DNA from: CAVSIP01 sp963728075
GTDB lineage: Bacteria; Actinomycetota; Actinomycetes; JAFAQI01; DASSKL01
DNA: 64,000 nt
Reading direction: 5' to 3'
Assembly (NCBI GenBank): GCA_963728075.1
Contig: CAVSIP010000003.1
Span: forward strand, 124,001-188,000
Part shown: one piece after another, positions 52,747-61,163 of the stretch
Layout: every line of letters starts with the position of its first letter
Numbering within the stretch: position 1 is the first letter of the stretch
Position numbers and translations under genes: made by a program
The notes under the pieces: generated by a model
What the model saw: only the letters and a program-made list of their open reading frames with translations
Database searches by the model: none
Told to the model about the DNA's origin: nothing

Positions 52747-53244
52747 CTAAGCCACGCCCGCCGGGCTCGAGGTGATGCTCGCCGCGTTGGCCGGGACGCG
52801 GACCTTGGAGGGACGGACAGCGAAGGCCAGGGCGAGGAAGACGAAGCCGAGGCCGGTGAAGACCGCACCGAGGCCGATCACCAGGTTGGCGATGTTCCAG
52901 GCCAGGACGCTGGACAGCAGGGCGGAACGGAGGCTGTCGCCGGACTGCAGGGTCGGGCGGACCTGGCTGTCACGGGGGAGCTCGGCGAACGTCTTGCCGC
53001 CCGAGGCCTCCATCATGTGCTTCCAGATCACGTCCGCCTGCGCCTGGGCGGTGGCCGCGTTCGTCACGGGGGTGTTGGGGATCGAGGCGTCCTCGGCGGT
53101 GACGATCTTCTCCTGCTTGAGCTGGGAGACGACCTGGCTCTTGCCGTCGAAGCCCTTGTAGAGCATCACAGGTCCGGCGACGATCAGGGCCAGGCCGGCC
53201 AGTGCGGCGAGGACGAAGGCGATCCGGTTGCGGGTGGCGGTCAT
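52747..53244 (-). CDS. Two-TM membrane protein, paralogue of the 8045-8653 gene
   Basis: A 165-aa membrane protein with TM segments at about 9-30 and 115-145. The central domain has VVSQLKQEKIVTAEDASIP and SGGKTFAELPRDSQ, aligning with QLSQQKIYFPDAG and GKTYSEV of the gene at 8045. The ATG at 53244 follows AGGAGGGGTCACAG, the same leader context as its paralogue. The function is unknown; the pair may differ in regulation. Confidence 0.7.
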   Translation of the reverse strand: MTATRNRIAFVLAALAGLALIVAGPVMLYKGFDGKSQVVSQLKQEKIVTAEDASIPNTPVTNAATAQAQADVIWKHMMEASGGKTFAELPRDSQVRPTLQSGDSLRSALLSSVLAWNIANLVIGLGAVFTGLGFVFLALAFAVRPSKVRVPANAASITSSPAGVA

Positions 53245-53368
53245 CTGTGACCCCTCCTACTTTCTCGCCGCCCCAGTGGCGGCGTCTGCAATCACCTTGC
53301 CGTCGTCCGCCACCCCCCAGGCAGCGTCGAAGGTCCGGTTTGCGCGGGACGTGCAGCACCAGTACCGG

Positions 53369-53404
53369 GGGACCGGGATCCCGTTACCTCGGGTCCTTCG
53401 GCCC
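53369..53404 (+). promoter_or_regulatory. Tandem DosR/DevR-like boxes upstream of CoA-hydrolase gene
   Basis: GGGAC-CGGG-ATCCC (53369-53382, 9 of 10 core positions) and GGGTC-CTTC-GGCCC (53391-53404) have centres exactly 22 bp apart. The first is about 64 bp and the second about 42 bp upstream of the start codon at 53440. Confidence 0.55.
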
Positions 53405-53439
53405 GCCGACCGGCCCGGGTCGTTTGGCAGGGTGAGGGG

Positions 53440-54666
53440 ATGCGCATCGTGAGCGAGGACGGCCTGCGTCGCCTGCTGGCGGCGCGCCCTGCCACCTGCC
53501 CCCGCGTGGTCTCGGGCGGCAACTTCGCGGTCCCGTGGACGCTGCTGCGGCTGGTGGACGAGATCCCGACCTACCGGCTGTTCATGCTCAACGCCCCGGC
53601 GTCGCTGAAGCTGCGCGAGGGGGTGATCCCGGAGACCCCGTTCGTCGGCGCCGGGATGCGCGGTCACCCCGACCTGGCCTACCTGCCCTGCCGGCTCAGC
53701 CTCGTCCCCCGGCTGCTGGAACGGCACACGCCGCCGGACATCGTGCTGCTCAACACCTCGTTGCCGCGCAACGGCACGGTGTCGCTGGGCATCGAGGTGA
53801 ACGTCCTGCCCGCGGCGATCGAGGCCGTCCGCGCCTCGGGCGGGCTGGTCGTGGCGCAGTTCAACCGGGCCGTCCCGTACACCTTCGGCGACGCGCAGAT
53901 CCCGCTCGAGGACGTGGACCTGGCCATCGAGGTGGACGAGCCGCTGGGCGAGCTGCCGCCCTGCCGGCCGACCGACGTCCACCTCGCGATCGCCGAGCAG
54001 GTCGCCGCGCTGGTCCCCGAGCACGCGACGCTGCAGATGGGGATCGGTGCCGTGCCCGACGCCGTGCTCACCGGGCTGACGAGCCGCAAGCACCTGCGGA
54101 TCTGGACGGAGATGCTCAGCGACGGCGTGCTCCGCCTGGCGAAGGCGGGTGCGCTGGACCCGGACGCCGTCGTGACGACGTCCTTCGTCGGTGGCAGCGC
54201 CGAGCTGTACGCCTGGCTCGACCGCAACCCCAAGGTCTACCTGGCGCGTACTGAGGTGACGAACAACCCGTCCCGGATCGCGCGTCGCCACGGGATGACG
54301 TCGGTGAACTCCGCCCTGCAGGTCGACCTGTTCGGCCAGGCGAACGCGTCGTACATCAGGGGACAGGTCTACTCCGGTTTCGGCGGGCAGACCGACTTCA
54401 TCGTCGGCGCGCTGCACGCGACGCGCGGCCACGCGATCATCGCGCTGCCGTCCTGGCACGAGCGGGCGGGCGTGTCGACGATCGTGCCCGCGCTGACCGC
54501 GCCGGCGACCTCCTTCCAGCACTCGTACGTCGTCACCGACCAGGGGACCGCCCGGATCTGGGGGGCCACCCAGCACGAGCAGGCGACGGCGCTCATCGAC
54601 CACGCGGCGCATCCGGACGCCCGGGAGCACCTGCGTGCGGAGGCGCGGGCGCTGGGTCTGCTCTGA
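53440..54666 (+). CDS. Acetyl-CoA hydrolase/CoA-transferase family enzyme
   Basis: A 408-aa enzyme of the acetyl-CoA hydrolase/4-hydroxybutyrate CoA-transferase family. Motifs include LQMGIGAVPDAVLTGL, the catalytic-Glu region LRIWTEMLSDGVLRL, and GQVYSGFGGQTDFIVGALHATRGHAIIALPS. It would exchange or hydrolyse acyl-CoA, for example releasing acetate. The ATG at 53440 (MRIVSEDGLRRLL) is the start that fits the DosR-like boxes upstream. It belongs with xfp/ackA as a possible acetate-forming step. Confidence 0.88.
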   Translation: MRIVSEDGLRRLLAARPATCPRVVSGGNFAVPWTLLRLVDEIPTYRLFMLNAPASLKLREGVIPETPFVGAGMRGHPDLAYLPCRLSLVPRLLERHTPPDIVLLNTSLPRNGTVSLGIEVNVLPAAIEAVRASGGLVVAQFNRAVPYTFGDAQIPLEDVDLAIEVDEPLGELPPCRPTDVHLAIAEQVAALVPEHATLQMGIGAVPDAVLTGLTSRKHLRIWTEMLSDGVLRLAKAGALDPDAVVTTSFVGGSAELYAWLDRNPKVYLARTEVTNNPSRIARRHGMTSVNSALQVDLFGQANASYIRGQVYSGFGGQTDFIVGALHATRGHAIIALPSWHERAGVSTIVPALTAPATSFQHSYVVTDQGTARIWGATQHEQATALIDHAAHPDAREHLRAEARALGLL

Positions 54667-55018
54667 GCACCTGCTGCAGCAGTCCCCACACGAACAGCGC
54701 CCGGTGCTGCGCGCCGCACCCGTCGGTGACACCGACGCCCCAGCGGCTCGGTGAGATCTGACGCGTCCGGTACGGGGGACCCGGCAGCGCGTACCAGCCA
54801 CTCGTTGAGCACCGCGCCGTCCGGGCCGGCGACGACCTGCCAGCGCAGGTCCGGCCACAGCGCGGGGAGCGCCCAGAGCCGGACGTGCAGCGCCAGGTCG
54901 CCGACGTCGAGGGCGTGCTCCTCAGCGTCGCCAGCGCGGCTTCCACCAGCGCTGGCCGGACGTCGGCCATCCGGCGGAGCAGGACGAGCGCGAGCTCCCG
55001 CCGGCTGAACCCGCGCAT
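54667..55018 (-). pseudogene. Frameshifted small gene next to nitroreductase
   Basis: The frame starts at ATG 55018 (MRGFSRRELALVLLRRMADVRP) seven bases after the nitroreductase stop. It loses codon bias near 54935, where another frame continues with EEHALDVGDLALHVRLWALP and VLNEWLVRAAGSPVP. Near 54760 coding bias returns to the first frame (TDGCGAQHRALFVWGLLQQV), which then runs into the convergent gene. Two indels therefore separate the pieces, and the true end cannot be seen. The protein is unrecognised. Either it is decayed or the assembly is faulty here. Confidence 0.4.
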
Positions 55019-55025
55019 GCGGCCC

Positions 55026-55988
55026 CTACAGGGACAGCACGTCGTCGACCGGACGGCGGGGGCTGCGGTGCCCGCCGTGCCCGTACCCGAGCCGGAGCAC
55101 GATCTGCGGGTAGCCGACCACGCCGAGCGCGCTGCGTAGCTGTGCCCGGGTGTCCGGCCGCTCCACCACCTGGGTCATGGGGGACGCGGACACCCCGCCG
55201 GCGGTCGCCTCGAGCAGCAGCCAGGCGAGTGCCCGGCCGGCCTGCAGCCAGGCGTGGGGGTCGTCCTCGGTCGTCCCCAGGACGACGACGGTGGGCCGCT
55301 CCACGGGAGCCCCCTCCCGGGGGCGCCCGCCCTGGTCCGTGTCGGAGAAGTCCCGGATGCGGTAGGTGGACGCGCGCTCGGACGGGGGCACCTCGGGCAC
55401 CGTCTCGGCGGGTACGCCGTCGGGCGCCGGGGTGCTGCGCACCCAGGCCCGCAGCTCCTCCCGGTACGCCGCGTCACCGACCTGCTCCTCGTCGGCGCGG
55501 GCGAGCAGCGCCGCGGCGACCAGCCGGTCATCCGGCGCCTCGAGGATGCGCAGCCACGCACCGCGTGCCGACACCCCGTGCTGCAGCGCCGACAACAGGT
55601 CCTCCGGGACCGCCCGGTCGTCGAACGGCTCCCGGTCGGTGTGGCGGTTCGGTGCGGCCGCGATCAGGGCGCGCTCCGCCTCGTCCGGCTCCTGCTCGGC
55701 GCCCACGTGCAGCCGGGCGAGCAGGTCCGGTTCGGTCGGCGTGGGCAGCAGCTCGGTACGGCAGGAGCGACCCAGCGACCGGACCGCCAGCTCGGCGTGG
55801 AGCACGGCCGCCCCGCAGCTGAGCAGCAGCTCCCGCCCCTCCGGGTCGGTGGCCGGCAGCAGCCGCGCCCGGTCGGCCCAGACGTCGATGCCGTCCGTGG
55901 TGGCGACGAACCGCCAGGGCTGGGTGTTGTGCACCGACGGCGCCAGGGTCGCGAACGCGACGATGTGGCGGACCTGCTCGGGCTGCAT
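55026..55988 (-). CDS. Acg-type nitroreductase family protein
   Basis: A 320-aa second Acg-family paralogue (compare 42850-43890). TLAPSVHNTQPWRFV, PNRHTDREPFDDR and GVSASPMTQVVERPDTR are family blocks. The ATG at 55988 (MQPEQVRHIVAFA) has GAGGAGGG upstream; the track start at 56009 would put that site inside the gene. It is divergent from devS and shares with it a perfect DosR box. Likely induced in hypoxia or nitric oxide; the flavin chemistry is unproven. Confidence 0.85.
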   Translation of the reverse strand: MQPEQVRHIVAFATLAPSVHNTQPWRFVATTDGIDVWADRARLLPATDPEGRELLLSCGAAVLHAELAVRSLGRSCRTELLPTPTEPDLLARLHVGAEQEPDEAERALIAAAPNRHTDREPFDDRAVPEDLLSALQHGVSARGAWLRILEAPDDRLVAAALLARADEEQVGDAAYREELRAWVRSTPAPDGVPAETVPEVPPSERASTYRIRDFSDTDQGGRPREGAPVERPTVVVLGTTEDDPHAWLQAGRALAWLLLEATAGGVSASPMTQVVERPDTRAQLRSALGVVGYPQIVLRLGYGHGGHRSPRRPVDDVLSL

Positions 55989-56043
55989 CCGACCCTCCTC
56001 GACGGTCACGTCCAGCGAACGCCCTGGGCCCAGGGTGCCCGAA

Positions 56044-56079
56044 GAGACGCGTGGCCAACATCACCGGGACTTTGGTCCC
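56044..56079. promoter_or_regulatory. DosR/DevR boxes between nitroreductase and devS
   Basis: GGGAC-TTTG-GTCCC (56066-56079) is a perfect core and closely matches the mycobacterial DosR consensus. GAGAC-GCGT-GGCCA (56044-56057) is a weaker one whose centre is 22 bp away toward the nitroreductase. The strong box is about 60 bp upstream of devS, and the weak box about 62 bp upstream of the nitroreductase start. Confidence 0.75.
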
Positions 56080-56132
56080 GACGTGGCGCCGCTCATGAGA
56101 GAGTCCCAGACGCGGCGGGGAGGTGAACTGCG

Positions 56133-57836
56133 ATGGCCGACGATGTCGCCGGCTCACGGCCGGTCCTTCCCCAGCTGCACCTCGACGAGCTGCTCTCCGA
56201 GCTGCAGGCGCGGCTGCAGGCGGTGCTCGCCACCCGCGACCGCGTGCACAACCTGCTCGAGGCCGTGCTCGCGGTCGGCAGCGACCTCGACCTGCAGACC
56301 GTGCTGCGCCGGATCGTGGAGGCGGCGGCGACGCTGGTCGACGCCGAGTACGCGGCTCTCGGGGTCATCGGTGAGGGTGACGAGCTCGCCCAGTTCATCA
56401 CCGTCGGGGTGGACGAGCAGCGCATCGCCGAGATCGGCAACCTACCGCGGGGGCAGGGCATCCTGGGGGTGCTCATCCACGATCCGAAGCCGCTGCGCCT
56501 GGCCGACCTCGCCGAGCACCCGGCCTCGTACGGCTTCCCGCCGAACCACCCGCCGATGCGCACCTTCCTGGGCGTTCCCTTGCGCGTCCGCGACGAGGTG
56601 TTCGGCAACCTCTACCTCACCGAGAAGCGCGGCGGGGCCGCCTTCGACGACGAGGACGAGAGCGTCGTCCAGGCGCTGGCCGCAGCGGCCGGTGTTGCGA
56701 TCGAGAACGCCCGGCTGTACCAGGACGCGCGGCTGCGGGAGCGGTGGCTGGAGGCCAGCCGGGAGATCTCCACGACGCTGCTGTCCGGGACCGATCCGGA
56801 GGACGTCCTCGCCCTGCTCGCCCAGCGCGCGCGGGAGCTCACCGGCGCCGACATCGCCGCCATCACGATGCCTACCGGAGAGCCGGGCGCGCTGCTCGTC
56901 GAGTTCGCCGACGGCCCGCTCGCCGGGGAGATGCGCGGCCTGTCCGTCCCTGCGGACGCCTCGCTGGCGGGCAAGGTCATGGCGACGGGTGAACCGCTCA
57001 CGGTGTCGGACGTCAGCGTCGCCGGGGCTGCGGCCGTCCGCGGCCGGCCGCTGGGGCCGGGCATCTTCGTCCCCCTCGGGCAGCCCGGCGAGGTGCGGGG
57101 TGTGCTGTCGGTGGTCGCCCAGCGGGACGCCCTGCCGTTCTCTCCGGCGGTGGTCCAGATGGTGGAGTCCTTCGCCGGTCAGGCCGCGGTGGCCGTCGAG
57201 CTGGCGGAGCGCCGGCGCGACGCCGAGCGGTTGGTCGTCTTCCAGGACCGCGACCGCATCGCGCGGGACCTGCACGACCTGGTGATCCAGCGGCTGTTCG
57301 CGACCGGGATGGCCCTGGAGAGCGCCGTCCGGCTCATCCAGGTACCGGAGGCGTCGGCACGCGTACGCCGGGCCGTGGACGACCTGGACGCGACGATCCG
57401 GGAGATCCGGTCGACGATCTTCGCGCTGCAGACGAGCGGCGCCGACGGGCAGCCCAGCCTGCGCGCGCGCATCCTCGAGGTGGCCGACGAGGCCGCGGAG
57501 AACCTCTCTGCGGCGCCGAGCGTGCACCTGTCCGGCCTCGTCGACACGTCGATCCCGCGGGAGGTCGGCGAGCACCTGCTCGCGGTGCTGCGCGAGGGCC
57601 TGTCGAACGCTGCACGGCACGCACAGGCCAGCCGGGTCGAGGTCGCGGTCGACGTCGACGAGGACCTGCTGCTGCGGATCAGCGACAACGGGGTCGGCCT
57701 GCCGCCGGCCGGCCGGCGCAGCGGGCTGCGCAACCTCGCCGAGCGCGCCGAGCGGCTGGGCGGGACCTTCCACGCGAGCCGCCAGGAGGGCGGCGGCACG
57801 GTGCTGGAGTGGCAGGTGCCGCTGCCCCGACCGTAG
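56133..57836 (+). CDS. devS: Heme-GAF sensor histidine kinase DevS/DosS
   Basis: A 567-aa cytosolic GAF-GAF-HisKA_3-HATPase kinase. GAF-1 (about 35-195) includes GFPPNHPPMRTFLGVPLRVRDEVFGNLY, with His139 at the place of the DosS heme ligand His149. GAF-2 spans about 205-360. The phospho-acceptor His381 is in RDRIARDLHDLVIQRL, and the ATP box NGVGLPPAG and RSGLRNLAERAERLGG follow. It should sense O2, NO or CO or redox state and phosphorylate the DevR-like regulator at 60463. The ATG at 56133 follows GGGGAGG. Confidence 0.88.
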   Translation: MADDVAGSRPVLPQLHLDELLSELQARLQAVLATRDRVHNLLEAVLAVGSDLDLQTVLRRIVEAAATLVDAEYAALGVIGEGDELAQFITVGVDEQRIAEIGNLPRGQGILGVLIHDPKPLRLADLAEHPASYGFPPNHPPMRTFLGVPLRVRDEVFGNLYLTEKRGGAAFDDEDESVVQALAAAAGVAIENARLYQDARLRERWLEASREISTTLLSGTDPEDVLALLAQRARELTGADIAAITMPTGEPGALLVEFADGPLAGEMRGLSVPADASLAGKVMATGEPLTVSDVSVAGAAAVRGRPLGPGIFVPLGQPGEVRGVLSVVAQRDALPFSPAVVQMVESFAGQAAVAVELAERRRDAERLVVFQDRDRIARDLHDLVIQRLFATGMALESAVRLIQVPEASARVRRAVDDLDATIREIRSTIFALQTSGADGQPSLRARILEVADEAAENLSAAPSVHLSGLVDTSIPREVGEHLLAVLREGLSNAARHAQASRVEVAVDVDEDLLLRISDNGVGLPPAGRRSGLRNLAERAERLGGTFHASRQEGGGTVLEWQVPLPRP

Positions 57837-57857
57837 CCCTGAGGACCAAGGCCCCTC

Positions 57858-58622
57858 GTGACCGCCGGCCACCGGGGCGATGCTCCGGCTGTGGTGGCAC
57901 AGCGCTTTCCCGGGTCCCGGCGCCTGGTCATCGGGGTCATGGGGTCGGCGAGCGGCCGGATCGACCGCCGGGTAGCCGATGCGGCCCGGCAGGTGGGCGT
58001 GGCCATCGCCGAGGCGGGCTGCACGCTCGTGACCGGCGCGTGTCCAGGGCTGCCGCAGGCGGCGGTGGACGGGGCGCACGGGGCGGGCGGGCTGGTCGTC
58101 GGCATCTCGCCGGCGCTGTCGGAGACCGAGCACGTCAGCCGGTTCGCCTCACCCGTCGACGGCTACGACCTCATCGTCTACACCGGCTCCGGCCTCATGG
58201 GCCGCGAGGTCGTGAACATCCGCTCGTCGGACATCGTCGTCATCGTGGGCGGGCACTCGGGCACGCTCGGTGAGTTCGCCATCGCGTACGACGAGGGGCG
58301 GCTCATCGGCGTGCTGACCGGCAGCGGCGGCGTGGCCGACCTGGTGGCGGAGCTGGTCGCGCGGCTGGGCAAGCGCACCGGCGCACAGGTGCTCTACGAC
58401 GACGACCCACAGCGGCTGGTCGCCCGCCTGGTCGAGTACTTCCGGACGAGCCACTTCAAGCGACCGCACGTCTTCGACGGTCAGGCGGTACGGCGGCGCA
58501 GCGTGAGCGCTCCCACGACCAGCGCGGCGACCAGCGTGCCGAGGACCACGGCGATGTCGGTGGCGAGTGCACCGCCCACGCCGGAGCCCAGGGCCGCCCG
58601 TCGGACGCCGTCCACCGCGTAG
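57858..58622 (+). CDS. SLOG/TIGR00725-like Rossmann protein
   Basis: A protein with a LOG/SLOG-type nucleotide-binding fold, related to the TIGR00725 family: VIGVMGSASGRID, GCTLVTGACPGLPQAAVDGA, IVVIVGGHSGTLGEFAIAYD, typical phosphate-binding glycine motifs. The fold ends around RTSHFKRPHVFDGQ (position about 58484). The last about 45 residues are Ser/Thr/Pro-rich and run antisense to the permease gene, so the natural stop may have been lost. Such proteins handle nucleotides or metabolite signals; the role here is unknown. The GTG at 57858 is used. Confidence 0.65.
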   Translation: MTAGHRGDAPAVVAQRFPGSRRLVIGVMGSASGRIDRRVADAARQVGVAIAEAGCTLVTGACPGLPQAAVDGAHGAGGLVVGISPALSETEHVSRFASPVDGYDLIVYTGSGLMGREVVNIRSSDIVVIVGGHSGTLGEFAIAYDEGRLIGVLTGSGGVADLVAELVARLGKRTGAQVLYDDDPQRLVARLVEYFRTSHFKRPHVFDGQAVRRRSVSAPTTSAATSVPRTTAMSVASAPPTPEPRAARRTPSTA

Positions 58623-59218
58623 GACAGCGGCAGGACGTCGGAGGCGCCGTGCAGCACGGCGGGCATGGCGTCGCGGGGCACGAACAGCCCGCACAGCAGC
58701 AGCTGGGGGAAGACGAAGGCCGGCAGGAACTGCACGGCCTGGAACTCCGTGCGCGCGAACGCCGAGAGGAGCAGCCCGAGCGCCATCCCGAGCAGCGCGT
58801 CGGCGACCGCGAGGGCAGCGACGAGCCAGACGTCACCGCGCAGCGCGAGACCGAGGGGGCCCACCGACAGCGGTACGGCCAGTGCCACCTGCAGCAGCGC
58901 GACGGCACCGAACGCGAGCGCGTAGCCGAGCAGGACCTCCAGCTTGCGGACGGGCAGGCTCATCAGCCGTTCCAGCGTGCCGGTGGACCGCTCCCGCAGC
59001 ATGGCCACCGACGTCACGACGAACATGGTCACGAAGGGGAACAGCGCGAGCAGCGGCGGGCCTGCGGTCTGGAACACTTGCTGGCGCGCGTCGTAGATGT
59101 AGCGGAGCAGTGTCAGGAGCACGACCGGGACGAGCAGCAGCAGGGCGACCGTCCGGGCGTCGTGCCGCAGCTGGCGCAGCACCCGCGCTGCGGTGGCGAC
59201 GGTCCGGCGGCCGTTCAC
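58481..59218 (-). CDS. ABC-2 type transporter permease
   Basis: A 245-aa permease with six hydrophobic segments: VALLLLVPVVLLTLLRYIY, FPFVTMFVVTSVAML, the ABC-2 motif RERSTGTLERLMSLPVRKLEVLLGY and LPAFVFPQLLLCGLFVP. The GTG at 59218 (VNGRRTVATAARVL) overlaps the stop of the ATPase gene (GTGA). Together they form an ABC exporter, possibly of an antibiotic or lipid. Confidence 0.85.
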   Translation of the reverse strand: MNGRRTVATAARVLRQLRHDARTVALLLLVPVVLLTLLRYIYDARQQVFQTAGPPLLALFPFVTMFVVTSVAMLRERSTGTLERLMSLPVRKLEVLLGYALAFGAVALLQVALAVPLSVGPLGLALRGDVWLVAALAVADALLGMALGLLLSAFARTEFQAVQFLPAFVFPQLLLCGLFVPRDAMPAVLHGASDVLPLSYAVDGVRRAALGSGVGGALATDIAVVLGTLVAALVVGALTLRRRTA

Positions 59219-59943
59219 GCGCTCACCACCGGCGGCTCCGTGACGAGGTGCAGGAAGGCGGCGTCCAGATCCGGTGCCCCGGTGCGGGCGAGCAGGTCCG
59301 CGGGGGGCTCGTCGGCGACCAGCCGGCCGTCGTGCAGAAGCAGCAGCCGGTCGCAGTGCGTCGCCTCGTCCATGACGTGGCTGGAGACGAGCAGGGTGGC
59401 GCCCCGCGCGGCGATCCCCCGGAACAGCGCCCACAGGTCGCGACGCAGCACCGGGTCCAGCCCGACGGTCGGCTCGTCGAGCACGAGGACGGCCGGCTCG
59501 CCGACCAGGGCGGCGGCCAGCGACACCCGGGCCTGCTGGCCGCCGGAGAGCTGGTCCACCCGCCGGTCGGCGTCGTCGCCGAGCTGCACCGTGGCGAGCA
59601 GCTCGCCCACCGTCGACGCCGGGGCCCCGACGAGCGCGGCGATGTACTGCAGGTTCTCCCGGGGCGTGAGGTCCCCGTACACCGACAGGCCCTGGGTCCG
59701 GTAGCCCACCATCGCGCGGGCGGCGGGCGAGCCGGCCGGGGCACCGAGGACGGTGACCGTTCCGGCGCTGACCCGCTGGACGCCGACGACCGAGCGCATG
59801 AGCGTGGACTTGCCGGAGCCGCTCGGCCCGAGCAGCCCGGCCACCTGGCCCGCGGCCACCGTGCAGGAGACACCGTCGAGGGCGAGGCGGCCGCCGCGCA
59901 CGACGGTCAGCCCGGACACCTCGACGGCCGGGCCGGCGCTCAC
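59215..59943 (-). CDS. ABC transporter ATP-binding protein
   Basis: A 242-aa ABC ATPase. Walker A GPSGSGKST, Q-loop GYRTQGLSVYGDLT, signature LSGGQQARVSLA, Walker B VLVLDEP, H-loop VSSHVMDEA. It pairs with the downstream ABC-2 permease by GTGA overlap. The start GTG at 59943 is 13 bases after the PPOX gene's stop, so the three genes form one unit. The substrate is unknown. Confidence 0.9.
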   Translation of the reverse strand: MSAGPAVEVSGLTVVRGGRLALDGVSCTVAAGQVAGLLGPSGSGKSTLMRSVVGVQRVSAGTVTVLGAPAGSPAARAMVGYRTQGLSVYGDLTPRENLQYIAALVGAPASTVGELLATVQLGDDADRRVDQLSGGQQARVSLAAALVGEPAVLVLDEPTVGLDPVLRRDLWALFRGIAARGATLLVSSHVMDEATHCDRLLLLHDGRLVADEPPADLLARTGAPDLDAAFLHLVTEPPVVSA

Positions 59944-59956
59944 GGTGCCGTCCCGG

Positions 59957-60418
59957 TCAGACGGCGGCGGCTTCTGGGGCGCGGTCCACCGCGCGCAGAG
60001 CCACCCGGCGCCCCGAGACGTAGCCGGCGGTGATCCGGACGAAGTGGTCGCGCTGTCCGGGTGCCCATGTCCGCAGCGCGGACTCCGACAGGCGCTGCAC
60101 GTCGGCGGCGTCGGTCACCTCGCGGGCCCGGCCGGTGACGGTCACGCTCCAGCCGGTGTGCGCCGCGAGGTCGAACTCGTCGACCTCGAACGCCACGATC
60201 GCGTTGCGTACGGCCGCGCTGAGCTTGGAGCCGGTGCCGGTCCGGATGACGATCTCGTCGTTGTCGACGATGAAGTTCACCGGCAGCACGGCGGGCATGG
60301 CCCGGTCGGTGAAGACGATCCGACCGATCGGCATGGTCGCGAGCAGGTGGAAGCACTCGTCGCGGTCGAGCACCTGCAACTCGGTCGGTTCAGCATGCAC
60401 CGACCCATGCTCAGCCAC
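59957..60418 (-). CDS. Pyridoxamine 5'-phosphate oxidase-fold protein
   Basis: A 153-aa flavin-type split-barrel protein of the PPOX family. LDRDECFHLLATMPIGRIVFTDRAMPAVLPVNFIVDNDEIVIRT and the middle AIVAFEVDEFD are typical. Rv3129, a DosR-regulon member, is a comparable protein. GTG at 60418 or 60400 could be the start. A perfect DosR-type box lies about 25 bp (or 43 bp) upstream. Confidence 0.8.
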   Translation of the reverse strand: MAEHGSVHAEPTELQVLDRDECFHLLATMPIGRIVFTDRAMPAVLPVNFIVDNDEIVIRTGTGSKLSAAVRNAIVAFEVDEFDLAAHTGWSVTVTGRAREVTDAADVQRLSESALRTWAPGQRDHFVRITAGYVSGRRVALRAVDRAPEAAAV

Positions 60419-60436
60419 CGGGCGGCCGGCGCCCTA

Positions 60437-60450
60437 GGGACGAAGGTCCC
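60437..60450. promoter_or_regulatory. DosR/DevR box upstream of PPOX gene
   Basis: GGGAC-GAAG-GTCCC (60437-60450) has perfect 5-bp arms. It lies in the 44-bp gap between the PPOX-family gene and the 3' end of devR. Confidence 0.7.
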
Positions 60451-60462
60451 CGGATCCCCCGA

Positions 60463-61128
60463 TCAGCGTCCGGCGGTGTTCTGCCGGCGCACCTCGGTGG
60501 CGAACACCGCGGCCTGCGTGCGGCGCTCCATGCCCAGCTTGGCGAGCAGGTTGGACACGTAGTTCTTCACGGTCTTCTCAGCGAGGTGCATCCGCTCACC
60601 GATCTGGCGGTTCGTCAGACCCTCACCGATGAGCTCGAGGATGCGCCGCTCCTGCTCGGAGAGCCCGGCGAGCGGGTCCTTGCGGGTGGCCTGCTCGCGC
60701 AGCCGCTCCATGACCCGGGCCGTGGTCTTCGGGTCGAGCAGCGACTGGCCGGACGCCACCGTGCGGACCGCACCGACGAGGTCGCTGCCCCGGATCTGCT
60801 TGAGCACGTACCCAGCAGCCCCGGCGAGGATCGCGTCGAACAGCGCCTCGTCGTCGGCGAACGACGTGAGCATGAGGCAGATCACCTCGGGCATCCGCGA
60901 GCGGATCTCCCGGCAGACCGTCACCCCGTCGCCGTCCGGCAGCCGGACGTCGAGCACCGCCACCTGGGGTCGCACGGCCGGGATGCGCGCGAGCGCCTCC
61001 GCCGCGGTGGACGCCTCACCGACCACGGTGATGTCGTCCTCGGTCTCGAGCAGGTCCCGGACGCCTCGGCGGACGACCTCGTGGTCGTCGAGGAGGAAGA
61101 CCCGGATGGGTGCGTCAGTCGACGTCAT
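60463..61128 (-). CDS. devR: DevR/DosR-like response regulator
   Basis: A 221-aa NarL-type response regulator. Phospho-Asp60 is in VAVLDVRLPDGDG, with acidic LLDDHE, Thr in MLTSFAD and Lys in VLKQIRG. The LuxR helix-turn-helix LTNRQIGERMHLAEKTV continues with VKNYVSNLLAKLGMER, nearly the same as the DNA-reading helices of mycobacterial DosR. This supports binding to GGGAC-N4-GTCCC boxes. The ATG at 61128 is clear. The cognate kinase DevS is 3 kb away on the other strand, not in the same operon. Confidence 0.92.
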   Translation of the reverse strand: MTSTDAPIRVFLLDDHEVVRRGVRDLLETEDDITVVGEASTAAEALARIPAVRPQVAVLDVRLPDGDGVTVCREIRSRMPEVICLMLTSFADDEALFDAILAGAAGYVLKQIRGSDLVGAVRTVASGQSLLDPKTTARVMERLREQATRKDPLAGLSEQERRILELIGEGLTNRQIGERMHLAEKTVKNYVSNLLAKLGMERRTQAAVFATEVRRQNTAGR

Positions 61129-61163
61129 GTGCCCATGGTCGCATTCACCCGGCCTCAGTTTCG

